A stretch of DNA of 64,000 nucleotides. It comes from Rhodococcus sp. AW25M09. GTDB taxonomy: Bacteria; Actinomycetota; Actinomycetes; Mycobacteriales; Mycobacteriaceae. Position 1 is the first letter of the stretch. Each line of letters starts with the position of its first letter. The translations under genes were made by a program, and so were the position numbers. The stretch covers positions 1 to 64,000 of the forward strand of contig NZ_CAPS01000109.1 in NCBI RefSeq assembly GCF_000333955.1. The letters run 5' to 3'. Positions 44,926 to 54,295 of this stretch are shown here, one piece after another. Under the pieces are notes generated by a model that searched no databases, was not told where the DNA came from, and was given only the letters and a program-made list of their open reading frames with translations.

Positions 44926-46389
44926 CATGAGCGCTACGGCGCGCTCGGCGAACATGATCGCCGTCGCATGCGGTCCACGACTGGGCACCACCGGAAACGC
45001 CGAGGTATCGATCACGAGCAGCCCCTCGACGCCGCGCACGCGGCAATGATCGTCGAGCACCGACACCGGATCGGATTCCGGGCCCATCTTGGCGCTGCTG
45101 GACAGGTGCAGTGACGTACCGAGCGCTGAGAGCGGATCGTCGGTTCCCGGGGCTGCAACCTCGCCGGACAGGCGCGCCGACGCCAGCAATTCTCGCGTGA
45201 GTTCGACGCCCTCTCGCATCGCCCGCCGGTCGCCCTCCGATTCGAGATAGCGATACCTCACCTCGGGTGCCTCGAAGGGGTCCGTGCTGCGCAACGCAAT
45301 ACTCCCGCGACCCGCCGATCGCATGAGGCCGACGCCCACCACATGCGGTCCACGAGGGAGACCGTGGATGAGTTGGTCGAACCTTCGGGTGTACGGCCTG
45401 ATCTCCACATCGCCGGCATGCAGTACCGCCTCCAACGCAGGCGAGGTCGCGGAAGGATCGTTGCCAGTTGCGACGGGAACAGTAATCTCAGGATGGTCGC
45501 TGAAGCCATGACCCACTCCCGGACTGTCGACTGTCACCGAGATCCCCAGCGCCACAGCGTCGTCAGCACACCCGATGCCGGATCGAAGCAGCACTGCCGG
45601 GGTGTGCACGGCTCCGGCCGACAGAATCACGGTGTCGGACCTCACGATTCTGCGCACCCCGTCGACGATCATCTCGACGCCGATCACCCTGGTGCCCTTG
45701 AACATCAACGATGCCACCGTCGTATTTCCCTGCACGCGTAAGTTATTTCGACCGGTGATCGGCAAAAGATATGCGAGGGCTGCGCTTACCCGGGTCCCGT
45801 TGCGAATGTTCAGCGGCACGGCTCCCACTCCCCCTGAGGCCGCGTCGGGAGCGTTCATGTCCTCGTACATCCGAAATCCGGCGCGCACCGCAGAGTCCAC
45901 GAATGCCGCGGTCAGCGGATGCCGAGCGTTCTCGGGGGTGCGCGCCACCGGCATCGGCCCGCGCGACCCGTGCCACTGGCTCGACCCGCAACCATCGATG
46001 TCGGTTTCGGATCGGACGTAGTACGGCAGCACCTGATCGAAGGACCACACCGACTGCGGCCAGGCGTCGAAGTCGCCGGGAGTGGCGCGGACGAAGTAGC
46101 CGCCGTTCACTGCACCGGAACCGCCCAGCACTCGACCCCGGGCGATCGTCCGGCCGATGCCAGGGGCGAGTTCGGCACCGTACGTTCCCACCCATTCACT
46201 GCCGGGTCCTACGGGCAGCATCGACGCATCGACCAACGCGGCCGGGACATCGGCGACACCGGAGAAAGTGGGGCCCGCCTCGAGGAGCAACACCGAACGA
46301 TCTGGATTCTCGCTCAGACGTGCGGCCACCACACTTCCGCACGAGCCACCTCCGACGACGACGACGTCGGCGAACTCGATCGGCTTCAC
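44905..46389 (-). CDS. mftG: Mycofactocin-associated GMC family oxidoreductase MftG
   Basis: A 494-residue FAD-dependent glucose-methanol-choline oxidoreductase. The Rossmann motif VVVVGGGSCGSVVAARLSEN starts near residue 9, with GRVLGGSGAVNGGYFVRATP (GMC signature), VILSAGAVHTPAVLLRSGIG and the C-terminal DTSAFPVVPSRGPHATAIMFAERA containing the active-site His region. MftG is known to help reoxidise mycofactocin by linking it to respiration. The gene starts with GTG at 46389, 33 nt after the mftF stop, and is the last of the mftE-mftF-mftG block. Its final codons lie within the 32-bp tandem repeat. Confidence 0.92.
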   Translation of the reverse strand: MKPIEFADVVVVGGGSCGSVVAARLSENPDRSVLLLEAGPTFSGVADVPAALVDASMLPVGPGSEWVGTYGAELAPGIGRTIARGRVLGGSGAVNGGYFVRATPGDFDAWPQSVWSFDQVLPYYVRSETDIDGCGSSQWHGSRGPMPVARTPENARHPLTAAFVDSAVRAGFRMYEDMNAPDAASGGVGAVPLNIRNGTRVSAALAYLLPITGRNNLRVQGNTTVASLMFKGTRVIGVEMIVDGVRRIVRSDTVILSAGAVHTPAVLLRSGIGCADDAVALGISVTVDSPGVGHGFSDHPEITVPVATGNDPSATSPALEAVLHAGDVEIRPYTRRFDQLIHGLPRGPHVVGVGLMRSAGRGSIALRSTDPFEAPEVRYRYLESEGDRRAMREGVELTRELLASARLSGEVAAPGTDDPLSALGTSLHLSSSAKMGPESDPVSVLDDHCRVRGVEGLLVIDTSAFPVVPSRGPHATAIMFAERAVALMGVEPAE

Positions 46390-46422
46390 GCCGTCCGCGA
46401 TGCGAGAAGGGCTCGCACCCCG

Positions 46423-47949
46423 TCAACCATCCAGGCGGGGTTTGAGCGCGTCGATGCTTCGCGCGGACAGGGCACCTGTCCACAAGCCGGCGCCGTAGGC
46501 GATGTCGTCGGCTCGCTTGAAGAAGGCGTAGCGCACGGGATCGAGTCCACCGAGTTCGCGATGCTTGTACCAATCCGAAAATGCTTCTGCCACAGCTAAT
46601 CCCAGCGCGATCTTTCGGATTCGACTGGACAGCAGCACCGCAAGCAACGTGATCGGCCAATAGTGTCGACACAGCGCCGAGGCCAGCTGCCACAGCCCCG
46701 CAACGAAACCCTCGGCGGCGAGAATGGCCGCGATCCGCGTGGGCTGATCCAGACCGACGAACATCTTGCGCAGGCGAACTATCGTGACGGACAGTGTTGC
46801 GGCTGCACCGAGGAGTCCGAGCCGCGTCAGGCTCGCTGCCATCAGGCAAGCCACCAGCGTCCACGGAGACATCGCGATCGGCGGCACCATTCCCGGATGG
46901 CGAGCGGACAACGGTGTTGCTCCGGTCCCGTAGAACAGCTTGCGTGCGAACCACTCGACGAACGTGACGCGATGCTCGTGCGCGACGTGGGCGACGGGTT
47001 CGTACCGCAACCGCCAGCCGGCCTCCTGCAGCCGCCAGCACAGGTCGACATCCTCGGCCACGTGCATCGACTCGTCGAACCCGTCGCAATCCAGTGCCAC
47101 CGATCGGCGCATCAACATCGCGGCGCTGGGCACGTAGGACACCGCACTGCCTGCTCGCACAGCCGCCTCCTTGCGCCCGAGATCCAGGGACGAGCGGGCG
47201 TGTTCGTATCGGGCGAGTGCACTGCCCTCGGGTTCGAGAGCGACGATTCTGGGTGCAACCAAGGCGACGGCCGGATCCGAGAAGTGCCCGAGCATCACTT
47301 CGAGCCATCCCTTGCGCGGAACGACGTCCGAATCAAGAAAAGCGACAAAGTCTGTTGTAGCGCATCGCAATCCCGTGTTTCGCGCTGCTGCGGGACCGCG
47401 CGAGCGCTCGTGCCGCAATACCGTCACACTGCCCACACTCCACGAGATCCGTGGCACTGCGACCGGAACGTCGGACCCGTCGTCGATGATGATGACGTGC
47501 AGGCCGTGAAGCGCAGTGATCAGGCGTGCGAGCCCTGCCTCGTTGTTCTTGAGCGGCACGACGACCGTGACGTCGGACGGCGACGGAATGGACATCGGGC
47601 GTGGGTTACCGACGCCCGAGTCGAGCAGTTTGCGTGCCACCAGAGCGGATTGTGAGTCGGTCACTTCGATGAAACCGTCGCCGATCATCGCGGCGGCCGT
47701 CGGTGCGAGCTTGAGCATTCGTGTCGGTGAGCCACCGATCAGGACGCGCCCTTCGGAGTAAGTACGTACGCGTGGATCGACTCGCACCCCGAAGCCATCA
47801 GGCAATCGACCTTCACCCATCAGGAGATCGTAAGCGGACAACACGCCGAAGTGTCGACCACCCGAGAAATCGGGCGGAACATACCTGCCCCCTGTTTCTG
47901 CGGACTCGACGATCGGGCTCTCACCAGGCGTATTTCCACGCTCGGTCAC
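46423..47949 (-). CDS. mftF: Mycofactocin glycosyltransferase MftF
   Basis: A 508-residue family 2 glycosyltransferase that decorates the mycofactocin precursor with a glucose oligosaccharide. The N-terminal 90 or so residues include [15 protein letters not shown], typical of MftF. The GT2 domain follows: [69 protein letters not shown] (DxD) and the late [14 protein letters not shown]. Hydrophobic segments near residues 350-370 and 410-440 suggest membrane association. The GTG start at 47949 overlaps the mftE stop (GTGA); a longer open frame upstream is only the shadow of mftE. Confidence 0.93.
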   Translation of the reverse strand: MTERGNTPGESPIVESAETGGRYVPPDFSGGRHFGVLSAYDLLMGEGRLPDGFGVRVDPRVRTYSEGRVLIGGSPTRMLKLAPTAAAMIGDGFIEVTDSQSALVARKLLDSGVGNPRPMSIPSPSDVTVVVPLKNNEAGLARLITALHGLHVIIIDDGSDVPVAVPRISWSVGSVTVLRHERSRGPAAARNTGLRCATTDFVAFLDSDVVPRKGWLEVMLGHFSDPAVALVAPRIVALEPEGSALARYEHARSSLDLGRKEAAVRAGSAVSYVPSAAMLMRRSVALDCDGFDESMHVAEDVDLCWRLQEAGWRLRYEPVAHVAHEHRVTFVEWFARKLFYGTGATPLSARHPGMVPPIAMSPWTLVACLMAASLTRLGLLGAAATLSVTIVRLRKMFVGLDQPTRIAAILAAEGFVAGLWQLASALCRHYWPITLLAVLLSSRIRKIALGLAVAEAFSDWYKHRELGGLDPVRYAFFKRADDIAYGAGLWTGALSARSIDALKPRLDG

Positions 47950-48632
47950 GAGATCACTCCGTGCTCGGAGGGACTCCATCTCTGCACCGCATCGGCCGCG
48001 CGGGTGCACAGTTGCTCGAACACCCGACGCCCCTCCTCCGAATCGGCCCCGGTGGGGTCGCCGAGCACACCGTTGGCGGTGATCGGTGCCAAGCCGCCGC
48101 CGCGGAGCGCAGGGAGCAACGACGCGATGTCGGTCACATTTCCCACCTCCGCCTTCGTCATATCCACCACCTCGGGCGAAACGTGCAGCAGCATCGACGT
48201 TTCGGTACGCCCGGCGTGAGCATCTGCTCCCGGCACCGCGCACGGGAACCAGACGACGTCGCGGCCCTCGTAGCGCAGCAGCAGCACTGCCGAACGCACG
48301 GCGGGTCCGTTGCCGCCGTGCCCGTTGACGAACACCACTCGGTCCGACCATCGGCACGCGGAGCGCCCGTACTCCACCAGCACCGCTTCGAGCGCAGCGG
48401 TTCCGATCGAGACAGTGCCGGGAAAGCCCTCGTGTTCGCCACTGGCTCCGTACGCGATCGCGGGACCCACCAGCGCATCCGGAATGGTGTGCGCCACCGC
48501 GTCGGCGATGCGGGTGTCGGTATCGAGCGGAAGATGCGGCCCGTGCTGTTCGATCGAACCGACCGGGACCACCAGAATTCTCGAACCGTCGACGCGTGGC
48601 CAGAACTGAGTGCCGAGTGGGTCCGTGGCCAT
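47946..48632 (-). CDS. mftE: Mycofactocin biosynthesis peptidyl-dipeptidase MftE (creatininase family)
   Basis: A 228-residue metal-dependent amidohydrolase of the creatininase family that cleaves the MftC-modified MftA peptide and releases the C-terminal VY-derived unit. Conserved segments include [20 protein letters not shown] near the N terminus, [34 protein letters not shown], and [20 protein letters not shown], which hold the metal ligands. ATG 48632 ([10 protein letters not shown]) is chosen; a GTG at 48689 with a better ribosome site (GAAGGGAAC) would add 19 residues. It is divergent from the GntR gene with only about 40 bp between the chosen starts, so one of the two starts may be wrong. 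It heads the mftE-F-G block, which needs its own promoter because the mftA-D block is cut off by an opposite-strand cassette. Confidence 0.92.
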   Translation of the reverse strand: MATDPLGTQFWPRVDGSRILVVPVGSIEQHGPHLPLDTDTRIADAVAHTIPDALVGPAIAYGASGEHEGFPGTVSIGTAALEAVLVEYGRSACRWSDRVVFVNGHGGNGPAVRSAVLLLRYEGRDVVWFPCAVPGADAHAGRTETSMLLHVSPEVVDMTKAEVGNVTDIASLLPALRGGGLAPITANGVLGDPTGADSEEGRRVFEQLCTRAADAVQRWSPSEHGVIS

Positions 48633-48672
48633 GGATGCTGATGCTATCGGATGGAACCGGGTCGTCACGCCG

Positions 48673-49419
48673 ATGAAACACAGGGTCACTAATGTTCCCT
48701 TCGTGCCACCCCGCCGTCGGTCGATATTGCTCTCTCAATTGTCGATATCGGCACCGGGTGGCCCGCAGCCCTCGATTCTGCAAGAACTACGACGAGTAAT
48801 TCTCGCCGGCGACGCTCCGCCGAATACACCTATTCCGCTCAACGAAGTGGCGGAACTGTTCGGAGTGAGCAGAATACCGGTGCGCGAATCGCTCAAGACT
48901 CTGATCGGCGAGGGTTTGGTCGACCATCGTCCGAATCTGGGGTACACGGTTGCGCAGCTGACCGCAGCTGAACTTCGCGAAATGTACATCGTGCGAGAGG
49001 TTCTCGAGACAGCAGCACTACCGGTGGCGGTCGAGCTCGCCACCGACGCCGACCGAGCACATCTCATCGAGGTGAATCGACAGCTCGAGGCGTCGCTGAC
49101 GCAGGACGACTCGCGGGAATACCATCGCCTCTCCCGCGAATTCCACCTGTCTCTGACCCGTCCGTCGCGCATGCATCGGCTACTGCACATGCTCGAATCA
49201 GCCTGGAACATAACCGAACCAGTGCAGCCGATGGTGCATGTCGACGGGTCGGACAGAGCATCGCTGCACGGCGATCACGCCGATATGATCACCGCTTTCC
49301 TCGCCGGAGATTCAGCGGCCTTGCTACGTGCCGCCCAGCACCATCACACGCGTCTCAATTCGGTCATTTCGACACTGTCCAACGATCACGGATTACTTGC
49401 GGATCCGTCGCCGGAATAG
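48673..49419 (+). CDS. GntR family transcriptional regulator (FCD subfamily)
   Basis: A 248-residue repressor-type regulator. The winged helix reads [20 protein letters not shown], then [20 protein letters not shown] and [20 protein letters not shown]. An FCD ligand domain follows ([60 protein letters not shown]) with His residues suited to a metal or carboxylate ligand. It precedes an NCS1 permease and a racemase on the same strand, so it probably controls uptake and use of a hydantoin, allantoin or pyrimidine-like compound. ATG 48673 is chosen; a GTG at 48703 is an alternative. It also faces mftE. Confidence 0.88.
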   Translation: MKHRVTNVPFVPPRRRSILLSQLSISAPGGPQPSILQELRRVILAGDAPPNTPIPLNEVAELFGVSRIPVRESLKTLIGEGLVDHRPNLGYTVAQLTAAELREMYIVREVLETAALPVAVELATDADRAHLIEVNRQLEASLTQDDSREYHRLSREFHLSLTRPSRMHRLLHMLESAWNITEPVQPMVHVDGSDRASLHGDHADMITAFLAGDSAALLRAAQHHHTRLNSVISTLSNDHGLLADPSPE

Positions 49420-49571
49420 GCCCGCGCGAGTTACTCGGGTGGAGCCCGGATGAGCGATCCAAAAGATATATCGCTCTCGTCACGAGTGCGCAACACTTCC
49501 CCGCTAACTTTTCCTCATTCACTCGTTCATCTCCTTCGTTCACCTCATACGCCATGCCGTCAGGAGCATCG
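49420..49571 (+). promoter_or_regulatory. Upstream region of the NCS1 permease gene with two inverted repeats
   Basis: This 152-bp gap holds GAGCGAT/ATCGCTC arms (49452-49458 and 49470-49476) around an AT-rich 11-nt spacer. Directly after comes CTCGT-C-ACGAG (49476-49486). The first could end the GntR transcript; the second has the size of a GntR-type operator. The permease start at 49572 is set by AGGAG at about 49560-49564, six or seven bases upstream of the ATG. Confidence 0.45.
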
Positions 49572-51125
49572 ATGACAGATACAGCGCACGGTCCCGTCCA
49601 AACGGGAGATCTCGTGGAAGCCGCGGGCCAACCCGTCGGTGGTGGACTGATCAAGGACAGCTACGACCCACGGCTGACCAACGAAGACCTCGCTCCACTG
49701 AAGAAGCAGACCTGGACCTCGTACAACCTTTTCGCCTTCTGGATGTCGGACGTGCACTCGGTCGGTGGGTACGTGACGGCGGGCAGTCTGTTCGCGCTCG
49801 GGTTGGCCAGCTGGCAGGTGTTGATCGCTCTCCTCGTCGGCATCTCGATCGTCTACTTCTTCTGTAACCTCGTCGCCAAGCCGAGTCAGGTGTCGGGAGT
49901 TCCTTATCCGGTCATCTGCCGCAGCGTGTTCGGTGTTCTCGGAGCCAATATCCCGGCCATCATTCGCGGTTTGATCGCAGTGGCCTGGTACGGCATTCAG
50001 ACGTTCCTCGCGTCGGCTGCCCTCGACATCGTGCTGATCAAGCTGTTCCCGTCGCTGGCTCCGTACGCCATCACCGCCGACTACGGTTTCGCAGGACTCT
50101 CGCTGCTGGGCTGGGCAAGCTTCCTGTTCCTGTGGGTCGTCCAGGCCGCGGTGTTCTGGCGCGGCATGGAGTCCATTCGGAAGTTCATCGACTTCTGTGG
50201 TCCTGCCGTCTACGTCGTGATGTTCATGCTGTGCGGCTACCTGATATGGAAAGCCGGTTGGGGTGCAATCGATCTCAATCTTCAGGGGGTGGAGCACACC
50301 GGCTGGAGCTCGGTCCCGGTCATGCTCGGCGCCATCGCGCTGGTCGTCTCCTACTTCTCCGGTCCGATGCTCAACTTCGGCGACTTCTCGCGCTACGGAA
50401 AGTCCTACGCCGCGGTGAAGAAGGGCAACTTCCTCGGCCTGCCGGTCAACTTCTTGGTGTTCTCGATTCTCGTCGTCGTCACCGCATCTCTGACGCTTCC
50501 GGTGTTCGGCGAGCTCATCACCGACCCGGTCGAAACCGTCGCACGGATCGACAGCACGTTCGCCATCGTCCTCGGCGCCTTGACCTTCACGATCGCCACC
50601 ATCGGCATCAACATCGTCGCCAACTTCATCTCCCCGGCGTTCGACTTCTCCAACGTCAGCCCACAGCGCATCAGCTGGCGCGCAGGTGGCATGATCGCGG
50701 CCATCGGTTCGATCCTGATCACGCCGTGGAATCTGTACAACAATCCCGATGTCATTCACCTGACGCTGGAGACCCTCGGCGCATTCATCGGGCCGTTGTT
50801 CGGCATCCTCATCGCCGACTACTACCTCGTTCGCAAGCAGAAGGTCGTGGTCGACGAACTGTTCTCGATGTCGCCCACCGGGCTCTACTGGTACTCAAAG
50901 GGCTACAACCCGGCAGCGGTGTACTCCACTATCGTCGGCGCGGTGGTAGCCATGTTCACCGTGCTCTTCAACGGGGCCATCGACGGCATGGAGATCGCTG
51001 GTATGTCGACGGCGTCGAAGTACAGCTGGTTCATCGGTTGCGGCATCGGATTCGTCATGTACTACTACCTGGCGACGCGAACCAAGCTGGCAGTCACCAA
51101 CTTCGACGTTCCAGCGAAAGCATAG
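49572..51125 (+). CDS. NCS1 family nucleobase/hydantoin/allantoin permease
   Basis: A 517-residue membrane transporter of the nucleobase-cation-symport-1 family. After a hydrophilic start, LKKQTWTSYNLFAFWMSDVH and SVGGYVTAGSLFALGLASWQ mark the conserved first helices. AKPSQVSGVPYPVICRSVFG, AVAWYGIQTFLASAALDIVL, SYFSGPMLNFGDFSRYG and ANFISPAFDFSNVSP follow, giving about 12 helices. Substrate could be hydantoin, allantoin, uracil or cytosine; the neighbouring racemase favours a hydantoin or allantoin derivative. ATG 49572 (MTDTAHGP) has AGGAG at good spacing. The racemase gene begins 10 nt after its stop. Confidence 0.92.
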   Translation: MTDTAHGPVQTGDLVEAAGQPVGGGLIKDSYDPRLTNEDLAPLKKQTWTSYNLFAFWMSDVHSVGGYVTAGSLFALGLASWQVLIALLVGISIVYFFCNLVAKPSQVSGVPYPVICRSVFGVLGANIPAIIRGLIAVAWYGIQTFLASAALDIVLIKLFPSLAPYAITADYGFAGLSLLGWASFLFLWVVQAAVFWRGMESIRKFIDFCGPAVYVVMFMLCGYLIWKAGWGAIDLNLQGVEHTGWSSVPVMLGAIALVVSYFSGPMLNFGDFSRYGKSYAAVKKGNFLGLPVNFLVFSILVVVTASLTLPVFGELITDPVETVARIDSTFAIVLGALTFTIATIGINIVANFISPAFDFSNVSPQRISWRAGGMIAAIGSILITPWNLYNNPDVIHLTLETLGAFIGPLFGILIADYYLVRKQKVVVDELFSMSPTGLYWYSKGYNPAAVYSTIVGAVVAMFTVLFNGAIDGMEIAGMSTASKYSWFIGCGIGFVMYYYLATRTKLAVTNFDVPAKA

Positions 51126-51135
51126 GATTTCGTAC

Positions 51136-51867
51136 GTGCTCATCAAGGTCATCAATCCGAACACCACCAGTTCGATGACCGCAACGATCGGCGATTGTGC
51201 CCGGGCCGTAATCGGCCCGGGCACCGTCGTCGAGGCGGTCAGTCCCTCCATGGGGCCGGCGTCGATCGAAAGTCACGTCGACGAAGCCCTCAGTGTCCCC
51301 GGCATTCTCGCCGAGATCGCCAGCGGCGAGGCCGCAGGCGTCGACGGTTACGTCATAGCCTGCTTCGGCGATCCCGGCATCGATGCAGCCCGTGAACTGG
51401 CATCGGGGCCGGTCATCGGTATCGCCGAGGCCGCGATGCACGCCGCGACTTTCCTCGGCCGAGGATTCAGTGTCGTCACCACGCTCGGACGCACCATCGG
51501 GCGAGCACAGGATCTGGCGAACCACTACGGCTTCGGACGACAGTGCCTCGGCGTACATGCCTGCGAGCTGCCTGTACTGGATCTCGAGACCGACCCCGAC
51601 GCCCGCAAGATCGTCACCGAGGCGTGCCGCGTCGCCGTCGAGACGGACGGCAGCGATGCCGTGGTCCTCGGATGCGCGGGGATGGCCGATCTGTGCAGTC
51701 ATATTTCGGACGAAATCGGCGTACCGGTGGTCGACGGTGTGGCCGCGGGAACGCTGTTCGTGCAGTCCCTGATCTCTCTGGGGCTGGGCACGGGAAAACG
51801 CGGCGAATTCGCAAACCCTCCGACCAAGCGGTACACCGGGATGCTGCAGGGTTTCAGCCGTCTCTGA
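51136..51867 (+). CDS. Aspartate/glutamate/hydantoin racemase family protein
   Basis: A 243-residue enzyme of the Asp/Glu/hydantoin racemase superfamily. It starts MLIKVINPNTTSSMTATIGD, the typical hydantoin-racemase opening. The paired catalytic cysteines appear in VDGYVIACFGDPGID and DAVVLGCAGMADL, with VVDGVAAGTLFVQSLISLGL near the end. It would interconvert enantiomers of 5-substituted hydantoins or allantoin using two-Cys acid-base chemistry. The GTG start (51136) lies 10 nt after the permease stop with AGGA upstream, so both are one transcript under the GntR regulator. It ends 29 nt from the convergent mftD copy. Confidence 0.88.
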   Translation: MLIKVINPNTTSSMTATIGDCARAVIGPGTVVEAVSPSMGPASIESHVDEALSVPGILAEIASGEAAGVDGYVIACFGDPGIDAARELASGPVIGIAEAAMHAATFLGRGFSVVTTLGRTIGRAQDLANHYGFGRQCLGVHACELPVLDLETDPDARKIVTEACRVAVETDGSDAVVLGCAGMADLCSHISDEIGVPVVDGVAAGTLFVQSLISLGLGTGKRGEFANPPTKRYTGMLQGFSRL

Positions 51868-51896
51868 GACGGCACCACTGTGCTGTTCCTACCGAA

Positions 51897-53120
51897 TCAG
51901 CCCCTCGGTTCTGTGTATCGGACTCCGATCGGCGTCGGATATCCCAGACCGGGGAGCTGATTCGCGCGAGCGAAGTCCACGGGCACGACAACATCCGACG
52001 GTCCGAGCGTGTGTACCGATGAATGTCCGAGCCCGAGTACCGCGGAGTCCAGGCCGGCGCGCAGGATGTCGAGCACATTCTCGACCCCGGCCTGACCGTT
52101 CGCCGCCAAGCCCCACAGATATGCTCGTCCGATCAGCACCGCCCGGGCACCGAGTGCGAGCGCTTTCGCCACGTCACTGCCCCGCCGAATACCGCCGTCG
52201 ACGGCGATCTCGACCTGGTCCCCCACGGCCTCGACAATGGTAGGTAACACTCGGATCGACGCCGGTGCACCGTCGAGATTGTTGCCGCCGTGATTGGACA
52301 CCGAGATCGCCGTGGCACCGGCGTCGACGGCCCGCAGTGCGTCGTCGACCCGCGAAATGCCCTTGAGCATGAACGGGCCGTCCCACTGCTCGCGTAGCCA
52401 GGCGATGTCCTCCCACGTCGGCAGCGGGGTGGACGTCCACTCCTGGTAGGCCGCGAAGAACGTCGGCGCTGATTTTCCGGGCTCGGCGAGATTCGGTGCC
52501 GTCAGATCCGGATACGTACCCGACCGAGCCCACTGCGCGAGCCACCGCGGACGGGCCAGCACTTCCGGTGCCAACCGCACAATGGCCCGCGCGTCGAGGC
52601 GTTCCGGTATCACCGGACTCCCCCAGTCTCGGCCTTCGGAGAACGACCAGTCCATCGTCAGAATCAGGCCGACGGCACCTGCCTCTTCAGCGCGATAGAG
52701 CATGTGCAGCAACAATTCTCGCGAACCGACCCAATGGAGCTGAAAGAACGTCTGCGGGTTCGCCGCGACGACCTCCTCGATCGGCTTGCTCGCGAACAAC
52801 GACAAACCCATCGATACGCCACGGGCCGCTGCCGCCCTCGCGACGGCGACCTCCCCATCGGGATGCACTGCTTGCACGCCCGTCGGGGAGATCATCACCG
52901 GAAACGACAGCGGTTGCCCCATCAGCGTCGTCGACAGCCCACGCGTATCCGACAGCCCCGCCACGTGCGGAGCGAACCCGAGTTCAGCGAACGCGTCGGT
53001 GTTGTCACGGGTGGTCAGACCCTCCTCCGATCCCGCCACCAGCGCCGAATACACCGACCTGGGAAGTCGCTTCCGCGCTCGCCGCTGCGCCTCGGCAACC
53101 GACTCGAACCAGTCGGTCAC
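51897..53120 (-). CDS. Second MftD-like FMN-dependent alpha-hydroxy acid dehydrogenase (tandem copy)
   Basis: A 407-residue paralogue of MftD, similar along its whole length to the gene immediately upstream (roughly 70 percent by eye). Shared parts are AEAQRRARKRLPRSVYSALV, SFPVMISPTGVQAVHPDGEV, TMDWSFSEGRDWGSPVIPE, SVSNHGGNNLDGAPASIRVL with the catalytic His, and the phosphate-binding VDGGIRRGSDVAKALALGA. One key difference stands out. MftD reads FFQMYWVGSRE, where the Tyr matches the active-site Tyr of glycolate oxidase-type enzymes, but this copy reads FFQLHWVGSRE with His. It also has a 15-residue C-terminal extension (LPGLGYPTPIGVRY). The GTG start at 53120 overlaps the mftD stop (GTGA). 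Function may have diverged. Confidence 0.88.
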   Translation of the reverse strand: MTDWFESVAEAQRRARKRLPRSVYSALVAGSEEGLTTRDNTDAFAELGFAPHVAGLSDTRGLSTTLMGQPLSFPVMISPTGVQAVHPDGEVAVARAAAARGVSMGLSLFASKPIEEVVAANPQTFFQLHWVGSRELLLHMLYRAEEAGAVGLILTMDWSFSEGRDWGSPVIPERLDARAIVRLAPEVLARPRWLAQWARSGTYPDLTAPNLAEPGKSAPTFFAAYQEWTSTPLPTWEDIAWLREQWDGPFMLKGISRVDDALRAVDAGATAISVSNHGGNNLDGAPASIRVLPTIVEAVGDQVEIAVDGGIRRGSDVAKALALGARAVLIGRAYLWGLAANGQAGVENVLDILRAGLDSAVLGLGHSSVHTLGPSDVVVPVDFARANQLPGLGYPTPIGVRYTEPRG

Positions 53121-54295
53121 ACACCCAGCCTGCGATCGAACCCTGCCGGCATCACCACATCCGACGGTGACAGATCGTGTACCGAGGTGTGCCCGAGCCC
53201 CAGGACCGCGGAATCGACTCCGCCGCGGAGGATGTCGAGCACGTTCTCCACACCGGCCTGACCGTTCGCCGACAGACCCCACAGATACGCCCGCCCGATC
53301 AGCACCGCACGCGCACCGAGTGCCAGCGCCTTCACCACATCACTGCCACGCCGGATTCCGCCGTCGAGGGTGATCTCGATTTGATCGCCTACAGCCTCCG
53401 CGATCGCGGGCAACGCCCGAATCGGAGCCGGAGTTCCGTCGAGATTGTTGCCGCCATGATTGGACACGGAGATGGCCGTGACGCCGGCGTCGACTGCCTT
53501 CTTCGCGTCGTCGACCCGCATGACGCCCTTGAGCATGAACGGACCGCCCCACTGCTCACGCAGCCACGCAACGTCCTCCCACGTCGGCAACGGGGTACCC
53601 ATCCACTCGCCGTACGCACCGAAGAACGTCGGAGCAGGACCGCCGGTGGGCGGCGTCAGGTTCGGAGTCGTCAAATCGGGGATCTTGCCCGTCTTGCCGA
53701 ACTCCCACAACCACTTCGGCCGCATGATGCCCTCTGGCGCGAACCGCACCATCGCCTTGAGGTCCATCTTCTCCGGGATCGACGGGCTGCCCCAATCACG
53801 GCCGTTGGAGAACGACCAGTCCAGGGTCATGATCAACCCGACTGCCCCCGCTGCGCGGGCCCGCTCCATCCGTTGCAGAAGAACCTCGCGCGAACCCACC
53901 CAGTACATCTGGAAGAAGGTCTGCGGATTCGCCGCCGCTACCTCTTCGACGGACTTGCTGGCGAACGACGACAAGCCGATCGGAATACCCCGCGCCGCAG
54001 CAGCTCTCGCGACTGCGACCTCACCGTCCGGATGCACCGCCTGCACACCCGTCGGGGAGATCATCACCGGAAACGACAGCGACTGCCCCATCACCGTCGT
54101 CGACAGATCACGTTTGTCCGACAACCCCGCCACATGCGGAGCGAACCCGAGTTCGCCGAACGCCGCCATGTTGTCATCGATCGTCAGACCACGCTCCGAG
54201 CCCGCCACCAGGGCGGCGTACACGGACTTCGGTAGACGCTTCTTCGCCCGCCGCTGCGCTTCGGCAACGGTCTCGAACCACGCACTCTTGGCCAT
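53117..54295 (-). CDS. mftD: Mycofactocin dehydrogenase MftD
   Basis: A 392-residue FMN-dependent enzyme of the lactate/glycolate oxidase family that oxidatively deaminates the dimethyl-pyrrolidinone intermediate (AHDP) to the redox-active premycofactocin. Visible are VYAALVAGSERGLT, SFPVMISPTGVQAVHPDGEV, the active-site Tyr in TFFQMYWVGSRE, TLDWSFSNGRDWGSP, the catalytic His in ISVSNHGGNNLDGTPAP, and FMN-phosphate binding in LDGGIRRGSDVVKALALGAR followed by VLIGRAYLWGLSANG. The position after SNHGG that is Arg in lactate oxidases is Asn here, in both mftD copies. ATG 54295 overlaps the mftC stop (TAATG). A second copy follows with a 4-nt overlap. Confidence 0.95.
   Translation of the reverse strand: MAKSAWFETVAEAQRRAKKRLPKSVYAALVAGSERGLTIDDNMAAFGELGFAPHVAGLSDKRDLSTTVMGQSLSFPVMISPTGVQAVHPDGEVAVARAAAARGIPIGLSSFASKSVEEVAAANPQTFFQMYWVGSREVLLQRMERARAAGAVGLIMTLDWSFSNGRDWGSPSIPEKMDLKAMVRFAPEGIMRPKWLWEFGKTGKIPDLTTPNLTPPTGGPAPTFFGAYGEWMGTPLPTWEDVAWLREQWGGPFMLKGVMRVDDAKKAVDAGVTAISVSNHGGNNLDGTPAPIRALPAIAEAVGDQIEITLDGGIRRGSDVVKALALGARAVLIGRAYLWGLSANGQAGVENVLDILRGGVDSAVLGLGHTSVHDLSPSDVVMPAGFDRRLGV

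Noticed and set aside
47950-48783. Extended MftF starting up to 48783
   Set aside because: The extension lies in the wrong frame of mftE; the GTG at 47949 with a GTGA overlap gives the normal MftF N terminus.
49560-50759. A 399-codon minus-strand ORF opposite the NCS1 permease
   Set aside because: Same reason: an antisense shadow of a transmembrane protein with polar repetitive composition.
53177-54235. A 352-codon plus-strand ORF opposite mftD
   Set aside because: It is antisense to a clear MftD gene, Arg/His-rich in composition, and typical of high-GC shadow frames.
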